From NCBI RefSeq assembly GCF_031877795.1, contig NC_133971.1, positions 16,888,825-16,952,824 of the forward strand: a stretch of 64,000 bases of DNA. Direction: 5' to 3'. Of the stretch, positions 38,601 through 64,000 are shown one piece after another. Positions within the stretch are counted from its first letter, which is position 1. Each line of letters starts with the position of its first letter. Under the pieces are notes generated by a model. That model made no database searches. It worked only from the letters and a program-made list of their open reading frames with translations, and was not told the DNA's origin. This DNA is from Strix aluco (taxonomy: Eukaryota > Chordata > Aves > Strigiformes > Strigidae). Made by a program: the position numbers and the translations under genes.

Positions 38601-41430
38601 AGTATTTATCTGTCACTGGTACTGCTGTTAGGACAAACTGAAGACAGATACTGTGTGAGAAACATTACTGTAACTCTTTACTAATTTCCTAATTGCAATA
38701 AGGGTTGTAAGAAATAGCTATGATTTGCTTCTACTGCTGCTCAATACTTGTATCTCCATCTTCAAATGAGTTGGGTATTTTGTGGTTTATGTATATTGCA
38801 TTTGAAGTAAAACCAACTTCATTAAGAACTAATTTTTTTTTCTTTTAAAACAGTATGAAAGTGATGACAGACCAAGAGAAGAGGTTACTTACAGGCAGCT
38901 TAAATCAGTGGAAAGAAAACCGGAACTACTTAATGGTCATATACCTGCAGGACACATTCCTAAACCTATTGTGATGCCAGACTACTTAGCGTAAGTGACT
39001 TGATTTTGATGAACAAACCTAATGGAGAATATTTGAATGATGTTTTTCACTCAGCATTTCTCATATATACACTCAGGGTTTCTCTGCCATGCATGTGCTA
39101 TGGGAACTCACAATTCTTATCAAGTTAATGTTACAGATAGAGAGGATGGGTGCTGGTATCAATGGCATAGAACCAGTTAAATAAGTAAATAATCTTAAAT
39201 CTAAAAAAACCCATCCAAACCTCAAATCGTAAAGCAGAATGTTATAATCTAGCAGGTACAAAAACTGCCAAAGGAACAGTAGACCACCACACAGACAATT
39301 TAGAAAAAAATAAAATACTTGGGAAATTACTTGTCTTTTTAGCCCCTGAAATTTGGCTATTTTTGTACTTTCTAGGTGCTAAATATGTAATGTGCTTCCT
39401 TTCAAAGGGTAGGCCTTTCCATGGTGAAGTATGAGATCATACTTTTTTATACTGTTTGCTGTAGACTAGGGCACAAACTGAAACACGAGAGGTTCCACCT
39501 GAATATTAGGAAAATCTGTTTCACTGTGAGGGTTAACACAGGTTGCCCAGAGAGCTTATGGAGTTTCCACCCTTGGAGATACTCAGAAACCCTCTGGACA
39601 CAATCCTGGGCAAGACCAGATGACCTCCAGACATCCCTTCCAACCTCAGCCGTCTGTCATTCTGTGATTCTGTGATTTCAATGCTTTGTATATATGCAAA
39701 TTTCAGCAGGTTATGAGGTTAGCAAACAATACAGAAGTACACTATCAAGATGAAGGGTCCATGTGTTTGTTGAATTCCTACCTCTAAGACTAGTCCTTGA
39801 AAACTTTTTTTAAGGAAATACCCAGCAATTCAAACAAATGAAATGCGAGACCGGTACAAAGCAGTATTCAATGACCAGTTTGCTGAGTATAAAGAACTGT
39901 CTGTGGAAGTTCATGCTGTATTAAAAAAGTTTGATGAGCTGGATGCATTGCTGAGACAGCTACCTCACCATCCTGAAAGCATATATGTAAGTACCTGTGA
40001 AGTGGGCTTGTGGAAAACAAGCGTGGTATTAGACAGTTTCTGACTGTCTTTAGGTAGGGCATAGTGTCTTGTAGTGCTGAAGGTGACTTAGTGGGAGAGA
40101 AAGTTTCCCTGAATATGTTACTTCTTGTTTGGTCATCAGTCTAGGTACCAAGTTGCAGTTAAGTTGTATAGATGATTTTTTGTTTTTTGTGGGTTTTTTT
40201 GGTGGGCTTTTTTTTTTTCATGCTAGTAGCTTTCAGTTTGAATGAGTTACAATTAGTGTACTTTCATTGTTTTTCAAGTACAAGATTTACAACTAAAATG
40301 TTACAACTAGAATGGATTGATCAAATAATTTTACTTCTGATGAGTGTTTTGTAGAATTTACATGAAGAAATGGAGCATACTGAAGGTGTTTAAAAATGTG
40401 TGGTCTCTCTCATTAGGAACAGGAAAGGATATCGAAAGTTCTGCAAGAATACAAGAAGAAGAAAAACGTGAGTGTTTTCAACTTTACATTGCTAGTGAAT
40501 CTAATGAATAGCAAAGTGTAAATAGCCAACATGTCTGACACTAGGTACAATGCACTGACTGGCTCAGGGTATCTGTAGCTACTACAGGTCTTTGTATATT
40601 TCGTCTTATAAAACTTTGGCAAAGTTAGGACACAACTCCACCACTCCACTCATGCCAGCAACCTTTTTTGGGAATAATGATTCCGTTAGCTGGGGGGGAG
40701 GGGGTTGACCCAACAGTTAAATGTTTTCATCTTCTGAGAGTATGTCTCATCTCTTAGCATTCTGTATTTAGAAGACTGGTTATTTGGGGGGATCCAGTTC
40801 ATTTATATACCATGACTGACACAGCCAATAGATAAGTTAACAACAGAAAACAGTCTTACCCTTGAATAGAAGTTTAGTATTTTCTTTGTGGTATGCAACT
40901 TGGACAGACTCTCAAAAAGTAACTTTCAGTGTAATACAAGAGGTTTCACTTTGCATTTTTAAATGTGGGCAGTAAATGTGTACCTGTGTTCCATTGAAAA
41001 CGTAATACATTACAAGTACCTTTTTTTTTTTCCATGGAATTCAAATTTTGTGTCCATTTTTGTTAAACTTCATTGCATTTTTGGAGGAAGGGATTTATTA
41101 GACATTCCGCAAGACATCTATAAAATCTAAATTATGTAGTGGGATGTCATTTATATTTGCAGATTTCTGTTTAAAAACTGCTCTGTTTACTAAGTAACTA
41201 CAGCATATAAAAGCAGAACCTCTTTTTCCAGCCTTTCATGAAGGTAATAGACTATTCTTTGAAGAGTCTGAAAGTGTAATATATTAATCTAAAGGTTTTT
41301 GTATTTTTGGCAGGATCCTGCATTTCTGGAGAAGAAGGAGCGTTGTGAATACCTAAAGAATAAGCTTTCTCACATAAAACAAAGAATTCAGGACTATGAT
41401 AAAGTTATGAATTGGAATGTAGAAACTTAG
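35035..41430 (+). CDS. MARVELD2: Tricellulin, MARVEL domain-containing protein 2
   Basis: Tricellulin seals tricellular tight junctions between epithelial cells and is related to occludin. Coding exons: 35035-36174, 38854-38990, 39815-39986, 40417-40467 and 41314-41430, all with GT/AG borders and matching phase; together 538 residues (human about 558). The N-terminal cytoplasmic region has a proline-rich [16 protein letters not shown] block, [15 protein letters not shown] and [14 protein letters not shown]. Four membrane helices lie near residues 192-217, 253-278, 292-311 and 341-365, the MARVEL fold. The C-terminal occludin/ELL coiled-coil region includes ERYKAVF-like [14 protein letters not shown] and [22 protein letters not shown] 35035 is chosen by match to the family start; the frame stays open about 700 bases upstream, but that part is unlike any tricellulin. 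A 33-nt in-phase candidate exon at 37718-37750 may restore part of the human length. No damage is seen; the gene looks functional. Confidence 0.97.
37718..37750 (+). CDS. MARVELD2: Candidate 33-nt cassette exon of MARVELD2
   Basis: A pyrimidine-rich tract and AG at 37717 precede eleven codons ([11 protein letters not shown]) and a GTAGGA donor. Both ends are in phase 0, matching the exon before (ending at 36174) and after (starting at 38854). Human tricellulin has about 18 extra residues at this junction, beginning INEPSLSSKRK. The candidate gives a peptide of similar length, Ser content and Lys-rich end. Inclusion would give a 549-residue protein. The acceptor has a purine (GATAG) close to the AG, so it may be weak and alternatively used. 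Confidence 0.55.
39463..39677 (+). mobile_element. CR1 LINE 3' end in MARVELD2 intron
   Basis: Sense-strand CR1 tail: AGGTTCCACCTGAATATTAGG, GGTTGCCCAGAGAGCTTATGGAG, CCTTCCAACCTCAGCCG-type sequence, ending CATTCTGTGATTCTGTGATT. It lies in the intron between the exons ending at 38990 and starting at 39815, in the same orientation as the gene. Confidence 0.95.
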
Positions 41431-44400
41431 CTGTGCCTTCACTTTGTGGATACTATTTTCTATTTTTTAAATCAATATGCATATTTTAAACTATTTATTT
41501 ACTCTCAGAACAGTACACCTATGGGGATTGCTTAATCACTTTGTCACTTACTTAGATGTTGTACATTACTGCTAGGTTTTGTATGCAGATCCAATTTTAA
41601 ATCAATGTAATGAAGTTATCAGATAAGTTTATAAAACCTATGCTAACATTCTGCTTTTATTAGACAGTATACAGCCTGGCCTCTTAAATATGAATACTTT
41701 ATTTGAAAATGCTGTATTTGCGAACTTGCAAAGCCCACCAGAGAAAGCAGTTCTAAATACCGTGTCAAAAGTTTGCACAGAAATGTTGTTAACCATTTCA
41801 GATTTTATTTATAGGTTACATCTTAATGATACCAGAAGGAGCTGAGCTGTTCTTTCTGGCTGGGTTTTGGCATTAATCATTTTGGCTTAATCATGTTGAA
41901 TAATTTTGGCAAGTTGAAAATTAGTTTAATAAGACTTTGTGTTGTATTTCCAAATGTTCTGCTGTATGTCAGAAATTATTTGGAATTTCACCCAATAAGA
42001 GATGCAAAATAACTTTCTATTTAAGCAGCCATAGTTGGGGGGGGGGGGGTGTTGCTGTTTGGTTTTGTTTGGGGGTTTTTTGTTTATTCCCCTCTTTAGA
42101 GGTGATGCAACACATTTATACACGGTGTTAAAGAAATAGAGATACAGGATGAGACTCATTTTAGTGTTCCATTAGTGCTGCTATAGGCCAATAAGCTCTG
42201 CATACCGTTTCTGGGCCATTTTATTAGGAATCCATGGATTTAAAGGCAAAACACTTTATTCTTCATCAGCAAGTAACAGGATTTTTTGTCTAGGCAGCAG
42301 CTGTTTGTGCATTCAGAGAGTAAGTACAGCAAAATTAATTCTCATTCAAAGTGTAAATTATTAGTATCCTTTATAAGGCTAGGTAAAATGTTTTAATAGG
42401 CAGGCTTTCCAGAGCATATCTGCATAAATTCAATATATATTTTTATATTTTATCTTGGGGATAGGTTTGTATATGCAGATGTTTTCATAAGCCAGTAAAT
42501 TTTCTCTTTGTATACTTTTTCACATCTTTGTTTACTTTTTTTACTTTTTAAAATTGTTAGAAGCATTGATAGTTTCTTTGTACAGTTTTCTACAACTGCA
42601 ATTTGTCTGTTCTGAAATATATTTTAATTTGAAAGAAAACCCACCAGTGTAGCCATGTTATTCTATTGCTTATAAAGGCAGTTTGTTAGAAAAAGGTTGC
42701 TCTGATTAAGGTTATTTCAAATTTTTGTTAGCAATCATTTTTTCTTTAAAAGAAAGTTTTCAACTTTTGCCTTAATTTAAAGGCAAGACATCAGGAAAGC
42801 TGTTTCCAGTTTAGAATGGTGATGGTAGTACCACCTCTGTTCTTCAGTACTGGAAATGGATTAATATACCTCGCTCTGGCAGTTCTATCCCTTCTGATTT
42901 TTGAGCCCTTATCATTCACACAGCAATCCTGATGGCTACGAAACCACCTTCATATTTATAAAGTTGACATTCCAATTTTAACAGCCACTTAATGCCAGGT
43001 GTTTTAGTGGATTAAGTAAATAACACAAGACACCGTGAGAACACTGAGAGAATTTGAGAACTTGGCACCTCTTCATTTGAAAGCCTTCAGTCTCATCTAC
43101 CTGGAAGGTGTCTCAATATTTTCATCAGTCTGAAATCAGACAGCCAGTGATATCCCTTGTTGTCCCTCTCTTATCAGGTGTATCTCTCTAGTTCAGGTTT
43201 CTGTTCTTTTCAAAGAAGAGGAAACCTCTCTACCTTATAAAGGAACTGGGCCAAGTTTTATACCTGTTGTGCTGTATACTTGTTAAAGTTTTCTTGTAAG
43301 AGAGGTCCTTGTCCAGATCCCTTCAATCTAAATGACCTTCCACTGTACACCCAGGTTTTTCGTTTTTTCTCAGTGGGAGTTCTGATTAATACAAGTTAAG
43401 AATCAGCTGATGTTCATAAAGTGGTAAAAAGAAGCTGAGTCATGTTTTCTTTGGAAGAGTCACTGTCTGCACCCTTAGTAGGTCTTCCCCCTGTAGGACA
43501 CTGAGACACAGTTCCAGTCTCCCTTTGACAGTGACCTGTTCTGGTCTCTGAGAAGCTGTCTCCTGGTCCCTCAGACAGTGCCTGCATAGCCTCTTCAGAA
43601 CCATTGCACTTTTTCTGCAGTTTCCAACAAATGGGTTGGGAAGAGGCGACACCATGCCTGTGGCTGGAAGGGGGAAATAAAACATGCGGAGACAGCTGTG
43701 TGTGGATTGCTCCACGTTTCCTAGCAAGGTGCCACAGGTGTGTCTGAGTGGATTTTCCAAAAGCTGGTAAGAGAAGATATGTAGGAATATTCCCTTCTGC
43801 CAGCCTTTTGGGTTTCAAATAGGATTAGTGCAGTGCATGGCACTGGGGTGTGCTGAGCATGGTGCCCCAGGAGAAGGCATTTACCTTCACAGTTTAGAAG
43901 GTCCAGCAGGGCAACATGTTGCAGCCATTACAGTGTGCTACTTGCTTGGTCCTGGATCTGTTAGGACCTCACGGTAACAGGCACTTTTGGTCATACAATT
44001 GGTGAGCTGGTTTTGCTCTAGCCTAATAACGGAGGTCTGAAAAGGGTCTTGTCAACAGTGCCCTGAACATGCCAAAGAAAAAGTATTAGTCTAAGAAACA
44101 TTTTTATCTCTCAGAAATTGAGATTAATGAAATAACAATTAATGGCTGGGAGTTGAAGCCAGGGAAATGCAAGACAGAAATTAGGAGGAAATTGAGTGAG
44201 AAATGGTTACAATCAGAATTATCAGGGAAAGTGGTCTCTTGATATCCTTAAAGAATAGAAGGTGTACTTCAGATAAAACTAAAGTTACTAGATGATTATC
44301 ACCTTGGTCTCTCTAGTCTTAGTCTCTCTAGTCTCAATTTTGTGAATCTACATTGTTGCATGTATGTGTAAACAGTCTGCTATGCAGTCTTAACTCATGT

Positions 44401-47400
44401 GACTGGGTTTTTGCAGAAGGTAGTTAAACATTTATTTGAATCTTACCAAGTCATACTGCCCTCCATGAGTGGGCATACAGTGTCCTCTCAGTTACAGCCA
44501 GTCCTCGGACACCGAGTGTATACAGCAAGATCTTTTATCCTTCAGTTTTCCTCTTAGAAAATACCCACCTGGCTCCATAGATCTACAAAGGGAAATAAAT
44601 GTCCAAGAGACTTACAGTTTTGGGGAATGTCATAGTTTTTAAACTGGACTTGAATAAATTAATAAAAGGGCTTTTTTTTTGTCTTGATAAACAGCTGGAT
44701 ATCCTTGATCAAGATAACTGTAGGAACATCTGCATGCTCTTTTCTAATCTGTACATTTTTACAGAGCAGATAAAGCAGCACCTAACAAATGTCACCAAAA
44801 GATTGTATCGCATAGTAGCGTGGACTGACTTTCATGACAGCATATCAACTAAAAATACTTGTAGCAATGGAAAACCTAATTGATTTGAAATTGTAGAAGA
44901 AGCTATCCAGTATTTAGTTTATTAATCTCAAAATTGTGGTGGGATTTGAAGCATTTGCACAATCATAATCTACAAAATTATTGTATATCCTGTGTTCCTG
45001 TCCAGCATTGAAATTCTTGACCTTGACAATAAAAAATATCCCTGTTCTGAAAGAAGTCTCATTTCTCTCTTCTATTAAAATTGTCAGCTTGCAGCCATTT
45101 TTCCATTTTCACATTTTGTAAGTTGGACTTCTTCCTACTTAAGAAAGGATGGCATGTGATCTAATGGGAGTAGATCAAACTACAACTTCATTTTGGTTCC
45201 TAGAAGCAAATCTTGATTTCTTAAACTAAAGAATTCCCCTTTTTCCATCTTCAGTAGTTTTCATTGCTTTCCTTCAAAATATCTTGGATTTTTCCCAGGT
45301 ATGGTTTCATTGAAAGCTAATTCATTTCTCCTCTGTTTCCCCTTTATTGAACCATACAGAGGCAGTAAGTTTTTCCTCACTGCTACTTCAGGAAATGTTA
45401 ATACTGTTTAAATGTTTTCTTCCTCATCTATTGTCTTACTTGGATGCAGAGTGACACCCCTTAAAAACGGAAGCTTGGCAAATTTCCTGTAATTCGAGAG
45501 GTCGAACCCAGCCTTGGCATACTTCCACTGTATCCAGTAATGTTATGATTCCTTTGCAGAGAAATTGGCTAAAACTATTTCTAGATTGATTGAGCTAATC
45601 CTCACTATGATGCTTACGAAATGGAAACTCCTTGTGACATGAGATGGATCACTGCTGCTCAGAATTATTTTCGGTAGAAGCAAAACATAATCACGTAACA
45701 TCAAAATACCTGAAACTAATTTGTTACCTCTTTTTGTATTTTACCTGTTACCTGAAAAGATCTCAAATTCTTTCTGCACATGAAAGAGTATATTTTTGCG
45801 TAACTGCATTTTATGCTTTCTTGTGGTAACTGCATTGTGTTATGGGAAAGCAAACATTTGCAAGCTTTTAAAACTAATTTGAGACATTTGTACAGTTCTA
45901 GAATATACACTGTAGTCCTGTTTAAATACAGATAAAGACCTTGTGGAATTCCCAGAACATGAAAAATGGCTGTGATGTATTCTTTCATCCTGAAAGATTG
46001 CTTATTCCTTACTATTCCTAAAATATGTGCACTCTGTGGATGTTACTGGGTTTCCTCCTCTTTACCTATAATTGAATAGTTACAGTAATTTTCCTTTTCT
46101 ACCACTGTATGTCATAGTCTGTTCTGGAGATACATAAAAATTACGTATCGGCATGTGTAAATTATATGCAAATAATTTTTTTCTTTTTCACAGCACATTT
46201 CATATCTTGGTAGTTTTGCATGTTTGATAGTTCTGATCCTGTTTTTCTATTAGCAAGTTTGTTCTGCTAACAAATCTGTCCCTCTGTTCCCTTATACTCT
46301 CTGGTTTTTTTCCCTGCTGCGTCATTCTCACAAAGGCCAATCCCTCCTCTGGCAACATTTTGTCACTATGTCATCTTCTCAAGTACTCTCAAGTATGCTT
46401 TTCTTGTATTTAAACAAATCATTCTCTAGGTTTAACATTAACAACTTTCTGTTTTAAACTCTGAATGTAGGGACCATGTTGTGCTTCATTTCACATCAAC
46501 TGGTATGATATTACTGCAGAATTGTCAATTTCTGAGCATAGCAAAGTAAGAGTAATAGAAGGTTACTGTTACATAGTTAAATGTAGTTTTATAATATTTA
46601 CTACAGTAGTTGTGAAAGGTGATTAGTTAACATCTGTAAGTTTAACAATGCATTTTCAGTGAGACAAGCACAACCTGTTTTCTGCCTGCATATGAAGATA
46701 ATCACTATTACAAGTGCTTTCAGATTTCTTGGAGAGAACAGTAAAAGTCCCTCCTGGATCTATGTACCATCTGAACACACACTGTTTCTACTGGGTGTTA
46801 AAACTGTCACTGATTTTCTTCCTGATCCTTTCTTTTAGTGACTAGTCAGAGTTTTGTGTGTGCAAACAAAATAGCCTGTTGCCCTATTTTGAAAAGTGAG
46901 TGAAAAGGAAATGCTGTAGCTTCAGGAAGATTTCGTCTCCAAGAAATCCCTACATTACATCTTCTAGTCTAGACTTGTCCTATTTTATAGACCAAAAATA
47001 AACTTTTCCAAAGTTTCATCGGCATGTATGGGTAGAACTCATCCAGCCCAGCACCATTCTACTACATTAATATTTCAAAACCTCTCTGCTCTAATGGGTA
47101 ATGCTAAGAGCTGCTGGATATGAACTAGAGTCCTTCTTGTATCTTTCTGGCCACCTTTAAAAATAAATGGTATGCTTGCAAAGGAGTCAAACAGTAAATT
47201 TAAAGATACTGGAAAGTGGAATGTACACAACATTTAGTGAAAAATAATTTCTTTTGGTCAGAGCAATTAGCACACTCACTTAATGGAATACAGAGCACCA
47301 TGACCCACTTTTTAAATAGAAGTGCTAGTTAACTGTTCAGAGTTTTGTAGTGATAGCTTATTAAAAGAAATCCCCAAAGAAAGCTATCACAGTGAAACAA

Positions 47401-47950
47401 GAATACAGCCTCAAGGGGGTGATTCTGAGTACAGTGAGATTATTCCGTGCATTTGCAAAAACTTGTATTACTCCACTACTCGGTTTGCTCTTGTGTGCAC
47501 ATTAAAATCACAGGAAATATGCCTTAAACTTGCAGCAATTAATGCATTCCAAATTCTGTATTTTAGAACAAAGTTAAAGTAGTGCTTCTGCTACCAGAAT
47601 AGGCAGTTATTAAGTAACCGATGAGTGTAATAATGCATTGAAATTCAACGCTACAGTATATGTAAATAATAGTCTTTTTCCAGGCTCCTGGATTCTTCTG
47701 TTAATTACTGAAATTACTTCAGTTAATTACAGAAATGCCATGTAAACCCAGATAGTGCCTTAATTCTGTTAACTGATCCGTGAAAAGTGAACGAGGGCCA
47801 GCTTGACCTGACTAAATTTACCGTGGCTCCGTGCCCATGCCAGTGATGTGCCCACAACATGTTTTAGCGACGCTACCGTCCTTTTAATAATTGGTGTATT
47901 TTGATGTTGTTGTGGAAAAAATCTTGTATTTAACTGTAGCGGCAGCAAAA
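41431..47950. other. MARVELD2 3' UTR and intergenic stretch
   Basis: About 6.5 kb, AT-rich, with no other gene recognised. AATAAA motifs occur near 43676 and 44652 and at 45028-45033, any of which could end a long MARVELD2 3' UTR. A G-run of about 11 lies near 42038. A 134-codon minus-strand frame at 43414-43818 resembles no family I know. No occludin exon was seen. Confidence 0.5.
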
Positions 47951-48504
47951 TTTTCCTCAGTTTGAGATGCTGAGGGTCGTCCGTTCACAGGAGCCGCCGA
48001 CAGGCCGGGTAGCTGCGCTCCCGCCTGCCCCGAGGGTCTGTTTCCCGCCTGGCGGTGAGGCTGGGCCGGGCGGGTGCGGTCTCAGAGCATTTTGAAGCTC
48101 AGGGCAAGTTAAACCCGGCATTACCGGTGACCGCCCCTGGGCCTCGCCTCGCTCCTTCCTCTGAGGGGACCTCGGGCCCCGGGCTGCCGCCCCTCCTGCC
48201 CGGAACGATCGCTCCGCGGCCCGGGCGGCAGCCGGGAGGGGTTGGCGGCGCAGCGAAGCGGAAGCGGGCGGGCGCTGGCGTTTCCGGGTCGGCGCGGCGG
48301 GACGGCTGGGCCTGTCGGCAGACGCGGACGGAGCGCGGGTCCGGTTCCCCTCAGCCCTCCCAGCCGCCCGCTGGGGGCCGGTCCCTCCTCATAGTCCCTT
48401 CACCCATCGTGCGGCCCCGTAACGGGGCTTCCCCTCCGGCGGGGATTGCGGCTCCCCGGCCGGGGCCGGCGGCTGTCGGTGCAGCGAGGAGCGCGGCCGC
48501 GGAG

Positions 48505-60140
<11,636 letters not shown>

Positions 60141-63100
60141 TGTCATCGCTTTTTAGAAATTGTCTTACCTATGTCATTCTTGCGTAAATCTATTTTGTTT
60201 ATTCAGCCGTAGCTTTCACTGAGGCACCTCAAAACTAGACAATTACACTGGCTTGGGAGCAAACTTTAATTTTTACCTAATGTATTAATGATTTTGTTAC
60301 TGTTAATATATTCTTGAATTACCTGTATCTGATTTATTTGTTCTTGTCTGAAAAGCTCTGACTTCTTCTGAATGTTATTGTGAGTAACATGTATATTTGT
60401 AAATGTGAAAGTGATAAAACTGGTTTGTACGATAATGTGATTCATCTCTGTTTCAATTATTTGTTCAGAAAAGAAGCCCTGAAAATATATTTTATGTATC
60501 AGTTGTCACAAGCTTTTGCTTTTGGTGGATGGTGGAGTTCTATAGATCAAAATATTTTTTGATCTATGGAAAATATCTATAGAAAATAACAAAGATGGCT
60601 TTGATCAGTTAGTTGGGAGACATTTCAAGTATTGTGGCTATTCACCTTGTCCTTCAGTAAGGCAACTCAAGTACAGCTGTTACAAATGTGCTGAAAACAC
60701 ATTTTAGGTTTTAATGGTACAACTCAAAACTAACTGAATTCTATTACTGCTGTGTCTGTAGTTGTGTGGTTTAAGTTTCACTTTCTTGTAGGAGTGTAAG
60801 GTTACTGAAAGGCAAGGAATTTTCAGAGGTGTAAGACCTGAGTTTATACCAACTGTTGTTTGATGGTCACAGTATTGAAGACGGTGATGCTATTTTGATT
60901 CTGAGGCTAGAATGAATTGCGAGAATTGCAAGTTTATCTCTCCTTGACTAAACGCCCAGAGTGACAGACAATAAGTTGCAGGGAGAAGCAAGAGTACGCG
61001 TCCTTATCTGAACACTGAAGAATGGAAATTGAGACAAATGCAAGACAGTCTTTGCCATTTTACAGTGTCTGTTCAAAGTGTGATTGCAATTTGAATTTGT
61101 GCCAATGTAACATGCTCCACCTCAGTAAGAGGAGGCTGTGATGGTGCAGTACATAACATCTGGTTTTCTGAAGTCATCTTAAGACGTTTGTAATACATCC
61201 AGAGTAACTCAGTTGCTGATGTATCTGACTTAATTTTTAAAACTGTGAGCTGTGTTGTCAGGTTAGGAACAGAAGCAATCTAACCTAACCACTGAATCTT
61301 AAAAGTGCAAACAAACAAAAAAGCAAACCCTTGTCATAAATTAGTTCCCTGTTTTTCAATTACCACATACATGCTGCTTTTCAATTTTCACAGGCAGTTT
61401 TCAAGTCCTTTAAATGTGTAAACTCTCACTTGTTAACATAGCTCCTTCTGTGCTTTTTCTCCTGTTCATGGCTGCAGGCTGGCTAGAATGCAGTAATTCT
61501 ACTGTGTTGGCAGAAAAATGACTGTTTTGACATCTGTGTTTCATTTTGTGCTGAGTCAAACAATCCCTATAAACTCTTTGTGCTATCAGGTGATTGAAGT
61601 GCCTCTTACTGTAAGGGTGTCCTAAAAACTAGGAGAAAAAGGACATATTCATTGGTTTTGGTGTGGTCTGGTACACCATTCCAAGCCAAAGGAGTGCCCT
61701 ACCCATCTGGCTCTTAGATATTCTCATACTGATGACAGTGTCTTGATAACAGTTGTTTTCTGATAATATTTTCATCGTCACAATCATAATTTCATAATGG
61801 AAAAGAAGGTTTTCTCAAAACACTTTAAATCTGTTCTAGCTTTTTCTCTAGCTAGATACCGAAGTAACATACTTGGAAGTAGAGCCTCTGTAGAAGTTAC
61901 GTACTCCATTATCTGCTTATGGTCATAGTAACCATTTGGCTTGTACTATTCCACCCTTCTCATTGGACAGAAAGAGCAGTTCAAACTAGGTCCTGAAAAA
62001 TCGCTATCAGAGCCACATTTCTCTAATCTGTAAAGAATTCTAGCTGTGGCCTTTGTATTGAAAGGAGTGGGGAGGAAATCCTTCATCTGTACTCTTTGAC
62101 TGGAATTCACTGGATCTCAAGTCTCCTTTGCTTGCTGGACGCTACAACCTGCTTAATTCTTGTGTTCTCTTATTTACTCGATCTGCCACAAGATTAGTCA
62201 ATTGATGAGTTTATTAGCAGGCCTGTGAGAAATTCTTAGACTTCCTGAAAATGTTGCATAATATGGTTTGGCCATAAAGTCTTGAAGGAAGAGACAAAAA
62301 AACAAAAACACCCTGTGGTGGAGTTGAGAACACAACTGGCAAGAAGTTCGAGGCTGAAAGGCGCAGTGACTAGAGAGCGCACTGCCACGTGGAGTGAAGG
62401 GGACTGTGGAAAAGTGAGAGTGAGTGCCCCTGCTTTCCTTCAACTTTATGCTTTCCTTGCAGGAATAAAAGTTGCCATCTGTATTAACGGTCATAACTAA
62501 TTTCCAAGATGGGAAGTGCTGCAAATATATTAATTAAAATATGAGTAAAAGAAATGTCTGGGTTTAGTTCTGCATAACAACTGCAGCTTCTGAAGAACTT
62601 ACGGGGCATCCTGGTCTTTCTTATCCAATATGAGGAACAGTTTTAATTGTAGATTGTGATGTAGATTATGGATAAAAAAATGCCATAATAACTATGAAGC
62701 ATTACTGGATTGTGCAGACTCCTGGCTGAAGGAATGAGAGTAGATTAATTTTATTTTAAGTAATCAAATTTGAATGAGAATCACATTTCCATATTTAAGA
62801 AAATGTGCCCATTGTGCAATGCATAAAAGTATTTTTTCAAAATATAATAGAACTTGAAGACTTTTACAAGTTTTGTAGCACTTTTTGCCTTGGGATTTGA
62901 AAACACTTAAATTGTTGAGCACACATTTTCCTATGAGTGAAGAATGTGAATTTTATAGCCAGTGAAAAAGAGTAGAAGCAGGTTGGAGATTCTGGGTTTA
63001 GAATCACTTTCTTAAGGATTAATTTGTTTGGTAAATGTTGTAAATCTCATAAGATCCCTCAATTATTTGAGAAAACAAAGCTCTTTGGAGTTGGAGGGAG

Positions 63101-64000
63101 CAGAATTTGACTGTATGGAGCTGAACTGTAGGCACATTTGCTGGGTTCTGAACCATCACATAGCAAAATATTTCCTGCAGTTGTCTTATCACAGTACTAA
63201 TAACAACAAAAAGTCATTACTTCTACAGATAAGGTATATTTGAGAAGACTAGAGTGAATACCAAACACTTAATAAAACCACTTTCTTGGACAGAAGTATT
63301 GACAGTATGAATTTGTCAATAAATTTAATTGCCAAATTAATTTTGTTTTCTGATGATGAAATCCCCATTCCTTTTCATGAAGGATTATGTAATTCCTGCC
63401 AGTCACTACTTGTATTGAAAACAGTTGAAATTTAAAAATACCGCAATAAAATAATTGCTTGTTTTGATTCTTTTTTTTCTATTTCTCACTTCCATTTTCT
63501 CTCTTCCATTTGGCATTGCATGTTTTGCCACCAGTTTTCTTCCTAATTTAAAGAGAAATTCAAAATGTGCTAGCAACATTCAGTCATGGCTTTGAGATGG
63601 AAGAATAGAGGCATGTTGGTTTACTGGCACTGTCTAGGTTTTTAAGCTACAGGATGAAGCGCTTGGGATTTGCCAATCACCAGTGTCATCTTCCTCAGAT
63701 CTCACCTGTTTATGTCTCTTCTTTCCCTCCATTTTGGTTGTAAAGCCTTCAGGATACTTGCTGTTGTCATTATAAGGGCAGTGGTCAATGAGAGAAGTCT
63801 CAGTTGGCTAGTCAGATTTAATAATACATCTGTTTATACAAACTCTACAGTTACCTTACCTCTTCTTAGTAAGGTAAAATCAAATGTTTATAACCTGTGG
63901 AAACCATGTTAAGGTAACAGAGGTGATGACTGAATGTTATCTAAAAGATACAGGTAATATAATTTGGTAGTCATCTTTGTTTTTTCAGAAAATGTCTGTC
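60141..64000. other. GTF2H2 3' UTR and downstream sequence
   Basis: About 3.9 kb, AT-rich. AATAAA motifs near 62464, 63272 and 63443 are candidates for GTF2H2 polyadenylation, but none is clearly the one used. No further exon, RNA gene or repeat family is recognised to the window end. Confidence 0.45.

Overview
The window looks like avian nuclear DNA. Three CR1 LINE tails lie on the minus strand and one on the plus strand, each ending in the ATTCTRTG octamer typical of bird CR1. There are several solo LTRs that begin close to TGTCCTGGTTT, and a Topors-like RING gene of a kind I recall as multicopy in birds. The species cannot be named from sequence alone; a neoavian bird, possibly the Z chromosome, is an inference from the MARVELD2/GTF2H2 neighbourhood.

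Layout. At the left edge (1-1.8 kb) are the last three coding exons of an acrosin-like trypsin-family protease (+). From 1.8 to 12.6 kb there is no recognisable gene. At 12.6-13.5 kb lies the last exon of a FOXJ1-like forkhead gene (-), with two frame disruptions and no visible forkhead 5' exons. From about 14.3 to 19.1 kb is a decayed gammaretrovirus-like (class I) endogenous retrovirus (+). It breaks off at the end of integrase, right beside a GC-rich, intact, single-ORF RING-finger gene (-, 19.3-20.4 kb). From 21 to 31 kb the sequence is mostly repeats: solo LTRs, CR1 tails and an alpharetrovirus-like LTR.

The right half holds two well-conserved, complete host genes on the plus strand. MARVELD2 (tricellulin) runs from 35.0 to 41.4 kb in five clear coding exons plus a probable 33-nt cassette exon. 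GTF2H2 (TFIIH p44) runs from 48.5 to 60.1 kb in fifteen exons and encodes 395 residues. Each starts in a CpG-island-like block. Two more copies of the TGTCCTGG LTR family, both antisense, sit in GTF2H2 introns 10 and 12. The two genes are unrelated in function: one builds tricellular tight junctions, the other acts in transcription initiation and nucleotide excision repair. No occludin gene was seen between them, although OCLN lies next to MARVELD2 in human.

Exon boundaries were set by eye from GT/AG signals, reading-frame phase and remembered family sequences. No alignment or database search was run.
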